64,000 nt of DNA from Nansenia antarctica (GCA_963989245.1 OZ022351.1:21744789-21808788), one strand, 5' to 3'. Positions 44,171 to 57,318 are shown, counted from the first letter of the stretch. Notes: generated by a model from the sequence alone, not told the origin. A program made the numbers and translations.

Positions 44171-45014
44171 GTCGAGTTGATGCCAAAAAGCTACATTTTT
44201 GGTCTCATCTCATCACCTGAATGATTCAGAGAAGTCTTGGGAGAATGTGATGTGGTCAGATGAGACCAAAATCGAGCTTTTTGGCATCAACTTGACTCGC
44301 CGTGTTTGGAGGGAGAGAAATGCTGACTATGACCGCAAGAACACCATCCCCACTGTCAAGCACGGAGGTGGAAACATTATGCTTTGGGGCTGTTTTTCTG
44401 CTATGGATACAGGATGACTTCACCGCATCGAGGGAACGATGGAGTGGCCATGTACCGTGAAACTTTGGGCGAGAACCTCCTTCCCTCAGCCAGGAAACCA
44501 AAAATGGGTCGTGGATGGGTCTTCCAGCATGACAATGACCCAAAACATACGGCCAATGCAACAAAGGAGTGGCTGAAGAAGAAGCACATTAAGATCATGG
44601 AGAGGCCTAGCCAGTCTCCGGACCTTAATCCTATAGAAAATCTGTGGAGAGACTTGAAGCTTCGAGTTGCCAAGCAACAGCTCAAAACCTTAAGGATTTG
44701 GAGAGGATCTGCAAAGAGGAGTGGGCCAAAATCCCTCCTGAGATATGATCAAACCTGGTGACCAACTACAAGAAACGTAGTGTGCTTGCCAACAAGGGTT
44801 TCTCCACCAAGTATTAAGTCATGTTTTGTTAGGGGATCAAATACTTATTTCCCATGCAAATCAATGTATAACTTTTATATAATGTGTATTTCTGGATTTT
44901 TCTTTTTGATATTCTGTCTCTCAATATACCTACCATTACTGACCGTTCATTTCTTTGTCAGTGGGCAAGCGTACAAAATCGGCAGGGGATCAAATACTTA
45001 TTTCCCCCACTGTA
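44171..45014 (+). mobile_element. Tc1-like transposon, 3' two-thirds, inactivated
   Basis: The + strand encodes WENVMWSDETKIELFGI (first catalytic D), VKHGGGNIMLWGCFSA, then after a TGA and a frame change QHDNDPKHTA (second D), PSQSPDLNPIENLWRDLK (catalytic E) and a tail. The 3' terminal repeat GGGGATCAAATACTTATTTC ends at 45014 next to TA. The 5' third is missing. It is replaced by an inverted copy (44171-44210) of bases 44258-44296. The copy is dead. Confidence 0.9.
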
Positions 45015-45017
45015 TAT

Positions 45018-45312
45018 ATCCAGGCAATGAAATGTGTTATAGACTAAATTTAAAATGTATTCAATTAAAATAATTTGCAATCATTTCACACACAATACCC
45101 CAGAATGACAAAGCGAAACCAATTTTAAAAAAAAATCTGTACATTTATTAATATTGAAATGCAGAAATACCTCATGTACGTAAGTATTCAGACCCTTTGC
45201 TATGACACTCTTAAAATGAGCTAAAATGCAAAAATGTCAATTGTATTCAACAAATCACTCAATAAGTTGAATTGAATCCAAGGATATAGCGTCTCTGATT
45301 TGCATAGGAATC
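45018..45312 (+). mobile_element. Partial Tc1-type non-autonomous element
   Basis: CACACAATACCCCAGAATGA, TACGTAAGTATTCAGACCCT and TCACTCAATAAGTTGAATTG match 620-900 in order. Both ends are truncated. Confidence 0.8.
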
Positions 45313-45408
45313 AATTATGCTATATAAATGCTCCAGGCAAAAGACCTTATCTATTCTGATTTGCCATTGTGCATCACAAGGTCTCTCTTTTTCTCTATGT
45401 ATGTATCT

Positions 45409-45409
<1 letters not shown>

Positions 45410-45460
<51 letters not shown>

Positions 45461-45461
45461 C

Positions 45462-45551
<90 letters not shown>
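45410..45551 (+). repeat. (CA)n microsatellite
   Basis: About 70 CA units with two CACG interruptions; the longest dinucleotide array in the window. Confidence 0.95.
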
Positions 45552-45552
<1 letters not shown>

Positions 45553-45789
45553 CTTGCTCTTCCTGGGGATGTTTCTACTAATTCGCACTAATTCCTGTGA
45601 CAAAAACAGCTGGAAGTGTCAGGAACAAAGAGAGCTGGTAGGAAAGATTGTGAAGAATTGTGACAAAGCCCTCTTACCACACCGCTCCTGGATCAAACAC
45701 ATTTAGGCACAGGGATGCACTGTGGGAGACAATGTTTTGTGTGAATACTTTTATTTTTTTTCTCTTGTTTGTTGGCAGTTGCGAGTGTA

Positions 45790-45991
45790 AAGGCCAATGC
45801 ACATGGCCCCAATTTTGGCGCACCGCCGAATTCGATTCCATTGTTTTGAATGAGACAATGCACACGGCGTGCAATGCGATATTGTCGCACGAAAACATTC
45901 GATTCTCCATTCACACCAATTGAAATAATTCAAAGAATTGAGAATCGAATGTTGTCGTGCGACAAAATCGTACGCCGTGTGCATTGGCCTT
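45790..45991. mobile_element. 202-bp foldback MITE with double inverted repeats
   Basis: The termini AAGGCCAATGCACA and TGTGCATTGGCCTT are inverse. A second internal inversion pairs AATGCACACGGCGTGCAATG with the segment ending CGCCGTGTGCATT. AGTGTA occurs on both outer sides, offset by one base, a possible target duplication. Confidence 0.8.
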
Positions 45992-46067
45992 AAGTGTAAG
46001 AGTGTCTGTTAATGTGTGTGTGTGTGTGTGTTGTTGGAATTGTCCAAGTATTCTGTGCCTCTCACCT

Positions 46068-46150
46068 TTCGCCTAGTAACCTATCAATTCGCCTACTACA
46101 ACCTATCAATTCGCCTAGCAACCTATCAATTCGCCTAGCAACCTATCAAT
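46068..46150 (+). repeat. 20-bp minisatellite
   Basis: Unit TTCGCCTAGCAACCTATCAA is present four times; the second copy has three extra bases. Confidence 0.9.
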
Positions 46151-46547
46151 TGAAACACAACGCAGAGAGGCTAAATAACACCAGTCTCAAGTGAAACGGA
46201 GTAGGAGAACTAGGACCTGTGGCATCCAAGGTCAAATTCCATTGCAAGTCTATATAGTTTCTCTGGGAGATGAGCCTGCTAGCATCATTTATTTGTAACA
46301 TCGAATAAAGTACCCTCTCCAAAAGAAGTCAACCTTCAGATTTCTTTATTTAATCTCATTGCAAACCCGAAAACTATTGTGTTGCTGCGGAAGAAATGAC
46401 ACAACTATCACAACTGTGTGTGTGTATGTGTGTGCCCTTCAGTGTTTGTCAGTTCACAGTGACTGTGTGGTGGGAAGGCACAATTATAGTATGACTTGAC
46501 TTGCCCTGCGGGAGTATTTTTTACTCTTTTCTCTGAGAAGCTGTCTT

Positions 46548-46548
<1 letters not shown>

Positions 46549-46602
<54 letters not shown>
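46549..46602 (+). repeat. (CA)n microsatellite
   Basis: About 26 CA units. A short (GT)n at about 46014-46031 and a (CAG)n at 47165-47183 lie on either side. Confidence 0.95.
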
Positions 46603-46605
<3 letters not shown>

Positions 46606-48384
46606 AATGCTTTTGACCATGTGATTGAGGGTATCACCCTGACTGACTGTGTGTCAGACCAGACGAGGCGATAGCAGAGTAGTCTGATGGTTGAGGGGAT
46701 TATGGGAAAGTGAAATAAGCTCTGCTCTAGGACAAAATCGACTGCAGTTCATTTGAGGACAAGATGAATCAAATCTAGCTCACGTACCGCTTCCCACTAG
46801 AACAATAAAAAAAGGACTTGAAAAGGTTAGATTAGAATGGGTTTTTATGTATAACTAATGCTGTATGGATGAAAATGACTGCCAGGAATAAGCTATGGTA
46901 ATGAAACTATCCATATCCTTATCTCATGCTGGGCTAACACAGTGTCTGTCTGGGAAACACAGTGCTTTACACAACAGCTTTGCATGGAGGGAAGAGAGAC
47001 ACTCTCCAACTGTTTGGGTATTTGATGTTTGCACGGTATTATAATAATTAGCTGTTCATTCAAAGGGGAAAAGCAAACCCTGCCCATGGATGTGAGGAGC
47101 ACACAGTACGCAGCACCACAGAATGTAATAAGGACACCTCGAATAACCTTAGTTCGTTATAATGCAGCAGCAGCAGCAGCAGCGGGGAGAGAGATCTGAG
47201 AGAATGTGTGAACCAGGGGAGGCTGGTGGAGGTAGAAATCGGAGGACGGTCTAATTGTAATGCATGTGTTTGATACCATTCCGTGCATTAACATAAGCCC
47301 GTCCTGCGATTTGTATCTCCAGCAGCCTCCCCTGGTGGGAACTCATGTTCAGGAATGTTCAGCTGGGTGAACATTATGTGAGGTGAAATTAGGGCCTGCT
47401 GAAATGCCTCCTCTCGATGAATCCTGGTAGTCTAGACTTTGAATTTGGGTTTACAGACAGTATTAAAGTTCCTTTCCTTGAATGTTACTGTGGTCTGTTG
47501 TTAGGGGTGTAGTGACGCTGTCTGGGGTTAAATCCAGCTGCTGTTATTGTGGGTATTCCTGTCCCCAGGCTATTACGCACAGCGCATACATTATAAGCCT
47601 GGAATACCAACGGCTCAAACTGAGTGAAAGTCAACTATTTTTGTTATTATGTAATTTCAGCAAATCACACAACTGCAAGGCATATCTCCGAATCAGAAAC
47701 GTGCGCATTTGGGCGGAAGTGTCTGGGAACGGGACTATTACTATGGTGAACACTGCACCACCATTTTGGATCTGTAACTCAACTGGGGGTTTATGGGCCA
47801 TAACCTCACCTGAACTCCTGACCAGATGTGTGGAGAGGATAGAGCAGTAAGTTTACTCCATAGGGCACTTTCAGAAGGCTTTTGACTGAGAGAGGCATCA
47901 GCCATCTTGGGTGGTTCTGATGTGAAGTCCGCTCTGGGACAGAGAGCTGTGTGGTAGCTAGTAGTACACACAGTTGTGACTGAAGTCAGTATTAGGGAGT
48001 AGAGGTGTACAGAGGCCTCATTATCTGTTTCTGTATCTGTTCCACCAACACAATGATCTGTATCTGTATCTGTATTCGGATAGAAGACCGTAAGTGGACG
48101 TGGTTTATACCGGAAGTCGCAAGCGTTCGGTTAGTGGTGCCAGACTAATGCAATTAGGCTACTCGTTAAGACTGTCCCTTTTACAGGTGGTAGCGAATGT
48201 TGGTTCTCTTGGCCCTGTAGGTCCTTTTACTGTTGCCTGTAACCAATCCCGAGCTTAGGGGGGAAACTCCAAGTCCAGTAGGTCCTTTGATAGGTGCGGC
48301 TTCCATCTCTTGTAATAGATTAGAGTAGAGAGGCAAGAAATGACAACAAGTAACCCCCCCCGTGCCCCAATTCCATACAAAAGC
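46603..48384. other. Intergenic, no gene recognised
   Basis: Includes the MITE at 47213-47335 and a (TGTATC)n stretch near 48025-48075. ORFs at 47482-47850 lack recognisable domains. Confidence 0.5.
47213..47335. mobile_element. Palindromic MITE, short copy
   Basis: CCAGGGGAGGCTGGTGGAGG at the left and GCAGCCTCCCCTGG at the right are inverse ends. The inner GTAATGCATG and CCGTGCATTAA match the family at 30673. Confidence 0.9.
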
Positions 48385-48475
48385 CAGGGCTCTCAAGTCT
48401 CACGCATTGGGCGTGAGACACACGCGGCGTGTGAGCGTGTGAACGGGTTGAAATGCGTGAGACTTGAGAGCGCTG
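48385..48475. mobile_element. 91-bp foldback MITE (hAT-type ends)
   Basis: CAGGGCTCTCAAGTCTCACG pairs with the inverted right end CAGCGCTCTCAAGTCTCACG. AAAAGC lies immediately on each side, a likely partial target duplication. Confidence 0.8.
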
Positions 48476-48535
48476 AAAAGCATACAATCCCCAGGCTCTA
48501 TGAGTCTCTTGATAGGATATGTGACATGTTCTAGT

Positions 48536-48675
48536 GTTTCGGTTCGCATGTCGGAAACCAATCAAAATGTTTGGACTTTTATTTTGAAACACAGAAATAC
48601 ATTTCAACGTTGTTGAGAATCACAACACAAATTTGCTAGTCAAGCCAAAATACTGCAACGCAATGGATTCGGTGT
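48536..48675 (-). mobile_element. Copy 3 of the three-copy foldback repeat
   Basis: ACCAATCAAAATGTTTGGAC, TTTTATTTTGAAACACAGAA, TTTCAACGTTGTTGAGAATC and TTGCTAGTCAAGCCAAAATA are the inverse of 31485-31606. Confidence 0.85.
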
Positions 48676-49126
48676 CATTAGAGGGCATATCTTGCTGGTT
48701 GTGTGTTTATGTAAAATAACACAAAGAAACATTATAGGGGTGGGAGAGAGACTGCCGTCTAGGTAGCGCTGGCCATCAAACAATAAGCGAACGGATCCCA
48801 TTAGTTGTAATTGAATTGCACCTGACTTCATATTTTCACACAAGGGGTCAAAATTAGTTTATTGTTTCATATGATTTACAGTCTACATAGAGCAGCCCTC
48901 CAGCATGATATCCTATACAACGGAAGGAATGATGGAACTGAACATTTTTGCTTTTGAGCTTGTTAAAGTAAAGCTAAAATCAATAGTTTCCTAAGGGTAT
49001 AATCATTTTTTTTTAACCCTTTGTCCTTTAGAACCCTGGTGGCTGCTAGAAACATATGGTTGGAACGCTGCATATTTAACTTCATCCATGTGCTGAGACA
49101 TCAGCAGAAAGTGTTGCTGCTGTCTT

Positions 49127-49322
49127 AAGGGCTCTGCACACAGCGTGCGATTTCTGTTGCGCGTCAACGTTCCATAATTTCCATTGTTGTTATGAATGGA
49201 ATCGAATTTTCGCCGTGCGGGGCCGTGTGCATTGCGATGCGATGTTCTCATAGACTTCCATTCAAACTTCAAAATGGAACGTTGACGCGCAACAGAAATC
49301 GCACGCTGTGTGCAGAGCCCTT
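49127..49322. mobile_element. 196-bp foldback MITE with perfect 48-bp inverted repeats
   Basis: Bases 49127-49174 (beginning AAGGGCTCTGCACACAGCGT) and 49275-49322 are exact inverses over all 48 positions by my reading. The perfect arms suggest recent origin or gene conversion. No clear target duplication is seen. Confidence 0.9.
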
Positions 49323-49689
49323 TATGTGCTGAGAGTGATTGTGTTCCTTCATCCTGCATAGTACAAGGGTGAAAGGTGTTTAGAGTAGCAATACGCCTTG
49401 TGACCTTTACTATATTACTGACATTGTTTAGTCTTTCAATTTGAATTCTACACATGATAATTCATATGGAGGAGAACTGGAAGAATAGTTCCGTTTATCT
49501 CCTCAATCGGTACTGTCATTCATTCAACACACTGACTGGACATTCAACACACTGGACATCTCATCAATTCCAATGTAAAGAGAAAAGGGGAAAAAAATGA
49601 GATATAAGGTAGTTACAATAGGTGCAAGATACAAGAAGAGAGAGGAGGGACCTTTGGTGAAAAGGTTATTTTTAATATACATAACATAA

Positions 49690-49832
49690 TTATGTCATTT
49701 AGCTTACACTTTTATCCAAAGCGACTTGCAGTGGGTAAGTGCATACATTTTGTTGTCTATCTGGAAACAAACCATCAACCTAAGTGTTGTTAGCCCCGCA
49801 CTCTACAAACTGAGTCACAGAGAACCATGTGT
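49690..49832 (-). mobile_element. tRNA-derived SINE
   Basis: On the minus strand: GTGACTCAGTTTGTAGAGTG (A box), AGGTTGATGGTTTG (B-box-like) and the tail AGTCGCTTTGGATAAAAGTG. Confidence 0.75.
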
Positions 49833-50360
49833 CTGTATCCTATGGACCCTACAGCAACCCTGTTCACCCTGAGGTATTGTACACAAACAATGTTCTTTAT
49901 TCCACTCCTGTAATGCCATGTACTACCTAACACAATGGCAGACACAGTATAGAGCAACTTCCTTCTCTCTATCTTCGCTTTTCCATTACAGCAGACCTTC
50001 ATATCTGATGAGGCTACCCATGTCTCTCATCTGGTCTGTTTGTTCTCCTTTCCAGTTGGAAATAAAGCATGGATCCTCTGGATTGAAGTAAACAGTATTT
50101 CAATCACGATATGAACTTATATGAACTTATATTAACTTATAACGATATACGCCCAGCTGCCAAGCAGCACTACCTGCTGCTCACCTGCACTAGACATTGC
50201 ACTCAACCCTACACACCACTTACTGTACACACACATACACACACTCAAACCAACTTCCATCATTACTGTTCATTTTTATATTTATACTATGTATCTATCT
50301 CTACTGTATATAATTCACCCAAGGCTACACGTATTGTCTCACTCTTAGTACTGTTGATTG

Positions 50361-50925
50361 TACACTCACCAAACACTTTATTAGGAACACTATACAAATA
50401 CTGGGTAGGGCCACTATTGCTCTCAAAGCAGCCTCAACTCTGTGGCATTGATTCCACAAGATGTTGAAAACATTCCTTTGAGATTCTGGGCCATGGTGAC
50501 ATGATTGCATCACGCAATTCCAGCAGATTTTTCAGGTGTACTTTCAAGCTGTGAATCTCCCGTTCTACCACATTCCAAAGGTGTTATATTGGATTCAGAT
50601 CCAGTGAGTGGGAAGGCCACTGAAGAACACTGAACTCATTGTCATGTTCCTGAAACCAGTTTGAGACAGTTTGCGACAGTTTGAGACAGTTTGCGACAGT
50701 TTGAGACAGTTTGCTTTGTGACATGGTGCATTATCATCGTGGAATTAGCCATTAGAAGATGGGTACGTTGTGGCCATGAAGGGATGCACATGGTCAGCAA
50801 CAATACTCAAATAGGCTGTGGCATTCAAGAGATGATTGATTGGTAAAACATTCCTCACACCATTACACCATCTGAATGAATGAGAAGGTATACAGCTGTT
50901 CCTAATAAAATGGTCAGTGAGTGTA
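50361..50925 (-). mobile_element. Internally deleted Tc1-like element with both ends
   Basis: Ends TACACTCACC..TTTATTAGGAACA and the inverse of GTTCCTAATAAAATGGTCAG..GAGTGTA are flanked by TA. The minus strand holds fragments of the same transposase as 12480-12845 (GATTCAGATCCAGTGAG, GTGGGAAGGCCACTGAAGAA). At 565 bp it is about half the length of an autonomous Tc1. Confidence 0.9.
50655..50716 (+). repeat. 10-bp tandem inside the Tc1 copy
   Basis: AGTTTGAGAC and AGTTTGCGAC alternate for about six units, a 20-bp higher-order pattern, within the transposase remnant. Confidence 0.9.
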
Positions 50926-51274
50926 TATTGTGTATTCTATTGTTTTTACTCTTACAGTATATGTATATATGTATACATTTTTTACTGCATTATCCTGTTT
51001 CATTAACTTTTATTTTATTTTATTTAAAGACATGATTGGGATGGGTTGGGATGGCTTAGGCTTGATTAATATGTCAAGTTGCAGTAATGCTAAGGAAGAA
51101 ACACTAATATGCTACATAGATCATTTCCCCTGGAAGTTGCTAATGTACGGAAACTGCAGAACTTTTGGAGCTGTATTTGAAGAGCAGAGAAGACACTGTA
51201 GTATTCTGTTTCATGATCTCCTTCAAGGCCCAAAGATCGTATTCATGAACTCTCTCACTCGCTCGCTTTTTTTT

Positions 51275-51355
<81 letters not shown>

Positions 51356-52452
51356 AGGAGCCTCATGACCTGGATGAAGGGCTGATAAGACTAGAAATGA
51401 CTAGAAGAATTTGAAAAAGAACACTTATGCTTTGTGTGTGAGTTAAAGGAATATATTAGAGAGAGAATAGGCATGTCACTTTTCTGCTCTTCTTTTATAC
51501 ATGTAATATATCCAATATATTTGAACTCTGCAAAGATAGGTAATTATAACATGCTATATTGTACCGAATGTTGCTGCAGAACGTCTGGTTTCTTTACCTC
51601 TGTGAGGAGGATATCAATGCTTGAAGGATGAATATACACCCTCTATTTATGCAGTATTGCTGAGTCTGCTCACCTTGACCATAGGTGGTCTGAAAAAACA
51701 GGTTAACATACTGTATGTGACACTGTCTGGTGAAAAGGTCTCCCGGTCTCCCAGCACATCACCATAATAGCACTTTTTTTGTTATGCTTGTTGTAAATAA
51801 AAGTTCTATGATGCATTGAAATGACATTAAACTAAGATACTAAGATGGTTATCATAATTTTTCAAATCTTTATTAATAAGTTATTACAGAAACAGTAAGT
51901 GATATTTTCCAAGAGTGAAATAATGGTGTGGTATTTAAAAATGGCGGTTAGCGATAAAGTCTATGAACATGGGATGACAATGTTGACGATTACCATTGAC
52001 CAATCAACGGTCTGCAGCGTCACACGTCACACAAAGCCTAGCACGGAAGTACCGAAGGTACCCCTCTCGAACTGGAACTAAAAACGGCACGGGCACTATG
52101 GCCCGGTACGGCTCAGTTGGCAGTGGAGAAAGCAAAACAAACCGGGATCACGCGGCCCGGCACGGTACGGCACGGTAGTGGAAAAGCACCATATGTGTGG
52201 ATTTTAGTCAATAAGATCAGAAAAAAGTAAACTTCCTTTTAATATTTCCCCTAGTCGCTAATCTCAAGAGAGCCTTGAACTGTGCCTCCCTATGCCCTCT
52301 TATTGGGTTATGGCTTGGAGCCGTAGTCCGTTGTCTTGTCAGTAATACATGCTGAGGTTTTATTGGTGGTTTAGCAGGGGTTCTGAAATAGTGGATAATC
52401 GGAGCAAGTCCTAGTACAAGGAACGAGGCAAGACAACACACACACGCACACG

Positions 52453-52525
<73 letters not shown>

Positions 52526-52959
52526 CCTACGCCCCCCTGGTACAGTGTGTGCTCCTCAGTTCAAATACAATTCAAATACAATTTCACATCTCCAGCAGTC
52601 AATCTCCCAGTCAGGAACATCTATCGGAATCTCAAATCACAGGTGAGACACATCAACCATGCTTGGAGAAACTGGTAAATAGACAAGTGTTTTTTTTGCG
52701 TATTCCCAAATGTTGAAGTGTTGAAGAGCCCACTCGATACAGTTTTAGGATCACTAAATACTTCGAATTTGGGAATTGTATTCACTCATCTGCCATAGGC
52801 TACTGGCTTGTAAACAAACTTACGTTTTAGGACGTGTTCAAAAGCAAGGACTGTGAGATCATCTAATTATGTGTAGTTATGTGTTTTTAGCATGTTGATA
52901 TTCTATCAGTGTGTTGTGATAAACATGCATAGATGGGAGAGAGTTTATTTTAAAAGTGC
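50926..52959. other. Intergenic with microsatellites; no gene recognised
   Basis: (CT)n at about 51280-51353, (CA)n at 52438-52522, and a GC-rich patch (52010-52190: CGGCCCGGCACGGTACGGCA, GTGGAAAAGCACC) that looks like a DNA-transposon MITE. Remaining sequence is unassigned. Confidence 0.5.
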
Positions 52960-53128
52960 TTTGTAGCAGGTTCCAGGAGTGTGGAGCAGCAAATACAAAG
53001 GCAGTCTTTCTGTTCTGTATGCATACAGGGGACATTTAGTGTAAGCCAGTTATTTGATTGGGTGAGGTAAGGGCAAATATTCTGACTTAACAGTGAAGAA
53101 ACCATGTTATATAAAAGACAATGGTGAG

Positions 53129-54637
53129 CAGGGTTCGAGTTATAAGCTGAACTCTGTGGGGGTCTGCAAAATAACAGTGCGAAATGTTCTCATGCACGCG
53201 CGAATCATGCCCACACAGCGATGGGACTTACAAGTTTTAATTAGCTATAGGCAGTAGCGGATTAAGGTGGTCAGTGGCCCTAGGCTACTCCTTTGTGTGA
53301 GGACCCCCCTGCCCCCATACACAAGCCTCCCCCCTCCCCAAAATATAAAACTCACGAGCACCCTGCACACACACACCACTCATAATGCTTTACCATAAAA
53401 CACTTAAACACTTTAATAACACAATAACACAACAGTGTTAATAATGCAAAGAATAAAAAAAAGTTCAGTGCATTCAGTTCTGTCTCTATTGCTCTCCTCT
53501 CCCGTTGTCTCTCTGTTACTGTCCTGTTGTCTGTCTCTCTGTTGCTGTCCTGTTGTCCGTCTCTCTATTGCTCCCCTCAGCTCTAAATGACAGAAATTAA
53601 TTAGCTAATTAGTTGGCATGTAAACATATAGTTAGGGTTGGGTACAGTTTGGGTTTTATTCGATACCGGTGACAAATCGATACTTTAAAAACGGTACCGG
53701 TACCGAAACATCATCCTCATCCTCAAATCCCAACATATCCTGACGCTACAGCTGCAGGCTACTCATTTCACCACATCAACAGCCCCACATGAAACAACAG
53801 CTATAAAAGCGATAGTCACACATGTATCTCGGCCAATAATTGTGTTATTTTTGCTATACAGAAGGAGCGAAAAATACATTAGGTTAGTACACTAGGTTAG
53901 TAAAAAGTAAAAGCCACCTTACCTTTACGGAGACAAGATAGACAAAAGTGGTCTGTTTTCAGTAGGCTGCGGTCGCGGTCCTGGAACACATGATGCTGAC
54001 GTCCGATGTCCTTTCTTTATCCAAGATTGGATGAACGAGAGAGGGTCAAATTTGTCTTTGATAAAAACCCGAAATTTTCTAGGCTTGATGACCCGGTCGG
54101 CAGCAGTGGCCTTTTTTTGGGCGGCATGGTAGCTACTACTGTATGTATATACTCCTGTATAGCTAATGAATGAATGTTTGCTTCTCAATAATAGGCTAGG
54201 TGCACGATCTCACTACTTCCTGAAAGGCAACTGGTGTCTCACTCTATTGGTTTAATTGATTAATCAGCTGTGCACTGTGTGTTCCAACGGTTTACCGCAC
54301 AGCTGATTAATCAACCTTTTGCTGTTGCACAATATTCTACTGCGCCCCATGGTGTCTTGGTGGTGAAGTGCAGGCAGTCAAAGGCATATACTGTCATTCA
54401 CAGGAGATTAATGGTGCGCGTAGTTCTTTTGGAAAACGTGTTTATTTTACAATATTTATAATATAAATTAAATAATATTCATTACATTGACATTTTGATC
54501 AAATAATAGTTGTGGTAATTTATTATTAGCGACCCCCACAGATTTTTGATTTTACTGCCTTCATGGGAGCTCAGAGAGCCTCAGACCATCTCTATGGGAG
54601 CTCAGCTCCCATTGGCTCCCACATAACTCGAACCCTG
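53129..54637. mobile_element. hAT element with perfect 8-bp target duplication inside the LINE
   Basis: Ends CAGGGTTCGAGTTAT and ATAACTCGAACCCTG are inverse. ATGGTGAG flanks it at 53121-53128 and 54638-54645. On the minus strand a short ORF starting MPPKKRPLLPTGSSSLENF (about 54127) looks like a transposase N-terminus. An approximately 26-bp tandem (CTGTCTCTCTGTTGCTGTCC) lies at 53515-53575. At 1,509 bp it is non-autonomous. Confidence 0.9.
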
Positions 54638-57318
54638 ATGGTGAGTGTTGTAATTAGCACCCGTGACAAATCTAAGAGCAGAGTGATAGACTGAGTCAAG
54701 TGGTTTTAGCGTTGAAGACGCAGCATGTCTATAGATCACATCACCATAGTCCAAGACAGACACGAAAGTTGCTTCCACAATTCTTTTTCTGTACGACAAA
54801 GGAAAACAGGATTTGTTTCTGTACAAAAAGCCAACCTTCTGACGCAGCTTGCTGACAAGGTTATATATATATAATATGATACTTAAAAGTTTATGATCAA
54901 TCCAGATACCTGGATACTTATACTCTGAGACTCTCTCAATGCCAGAGCAATTTACTGTGGTTATACATAGACTATCATGATCAATATTTTTGGTATTCGT
55001 AAATAATGTAAATTTAGTTTTACTAGTGTTCAGAACCAGTTTAAGCTTGAATAGTGTTTCTTGAAGAGCATTGAACGCAAGCTGCAGTCTTTCAGTGTCG
55101 AGTTGTACAGAATCTGTTACACAGTAGATCATCATAATATTGTCAACATAAAGATGAGCTTGGCAGTTATTTAGTGCATAGGCAATATCATTTATGTATG
55201 GAGTGAAGAGGATTGGACCTAATATAGAACCCTGCGGCACACCTTTCGAGATGGGCAAAAACTCTGATTGAAAGTTTCCAGCTTTCACACATTGACACCT
55301 CTCACATAGATAGTTCTGAAAGAATTTGCAAGCCTTATTGTCCATACCAATATTAAAAAGTGTTTGTAGGAGTAAGCAATGGTCTACTGTATCGTAAGGT
55401 TTAGATAGATCGACAAAAGGTGCAGCACAATGCTTCTTCCTGTCTAAAGCAGATATAATGTCATTTGTAACCAGAGTGACAGCAGTGATTGTACTATGCT
55501 TAGCTCTAAAACCACATTGAAGAGGACTAAGAATTGAATAGTTTAAAAGGTATGATTTAAGTTGAGTGTTTGCTAAAATGTTTCTAAATGTTTTGCCAGA
55601 TATGAAAGCTTGGAGATTGGCCGATAATTATTTAAATCGTCAGTGATGCCTCCTTTATGTATGTCACATGGGCAGTCTTCCAAGCCCTAGGAAAACTACC
55701 AGCGGCAAGGCAGAGATTAAATATATGAGTTAACTGTTCAATGATGGATGGAGCTGCCAGTTTTAACAAGAAGGAATCCAGATTATCCTCGACATCTGGC
55801 ATTTATGGCTTGCATGGCATCCAGGACATCAACAGGTGATACGGGTCGGAAGGTGAAAGAGGAAGTACAATCTACCATATTCAAACATGAATTTGGAGCA
55901 AATGGAGGGTCAGAATAAGCTTTCTCAAATAAATGGCCGGCACTAACAAAATGTTCATTAAAGGCAAAACAAATGTCTTTTTGATTAGAAATTGTACAGT
56001 TATTTAATTTAATATGGGAAGGAAGTGAAGCACAAGATTTGCCATTAATGGCGTTTACTGCTTTCAAAAACTTGGCTGGATTTGAGGATGGGGTGATAAT
56101 TAGATTCAGATGGTAAATAGATTTAGCTTTTCTTACAGCTGCTGTGCATTTATTTCTAGCCTGCCTGAAAGAGAGTCAGTGTCTAGTATCACCAGATTTT
56201 CTAGCTAGAGCCCAGGCTGAGTTTCTCAAGTTAAACTGGTAGGACAACTCTGGGGTGAACCAGGGGGTTACTGTATCTTTGATTCTAATCTTTTTGAGTG
56301 GAGCATGTACGTTAATTACTGAGTTGAATATTTCAGTGAAGAAGTCCAGTGCCAGTTGAGCATCATTGAACTTAAAAGTAGAACTGATGTTACTAAGAGT
56401 AATATCTGCCAAGAAAGATTATTCATTAAGTGTTTGAGATTTCTTCTCAAGACCACATGAGATTTGCTCTTTTCTAAGCGAGTGCTTCTGATACAGGCAG
56501 TGATCACTGAAGCCTAATTCAAATACTCCACTGGCTACAGTTTAGTTAACTTTATTGCTGAAAAACAGATCAATCAAAGTAGACTTTTTTTTGCTGTGGG
56601 TTCAGGCCTAGTGGGTTCAACTAACAATTGAGTCAGGTTTAGGTTCCCACTAACCTCTTTGAGATGATCTGAGATTGAATTAAATCAATTTAAATTAAAA
56701 TCACCAGTTAATCTCCAATACGTTTGTCGCTTGTATATTGGGGAAATAGATCCCCAAGTGCCTCAACAGAATCCTCTCCAGCAGATGGGGGTCTATAGAT
56801 GCCAGCAACAATAAACGAGGTAGGCCCATAGACTAATAAATTCAAAGCATTTGGGCTTGGTTATAGAATCCAATCTAGTGACTGAAATAGTAGATGTTAT
56901 GTAGACTACGACCCCCCCTCCCCTCTCAATACAACCATATCCACTCTAAATACATTGTAGCCTGATAAGGCAATATCAGTGTCAGATATACTTCTTTTGA
57001 GCCAAAATTCACTCAAAACTAGGGTCAGTTTGAAGTACCAATATTTCAACCTGATCTAACTTTTGATATAAACTTTGTACATTCATGTGAATTATTCTCA
57101 GCCCAGTTCTGTCCTGAAAAGTAGAAGATTTAAGAGGATATAACTGAGACAGGATTTGAGGACTGGTAAAAGGCATTAAAGGACCTTGAACCAAATGAGT
57201 AGATGTAGCAGTACAAATTAAATGGCGGACAGGGATTCTAACAGTGGTTCTAGGGGGATTTAGGACTAGCAGTGGGGCTAAGAACAAGTTCATTACTGAC
57301 ATCAGTCTATAGGGCTTA

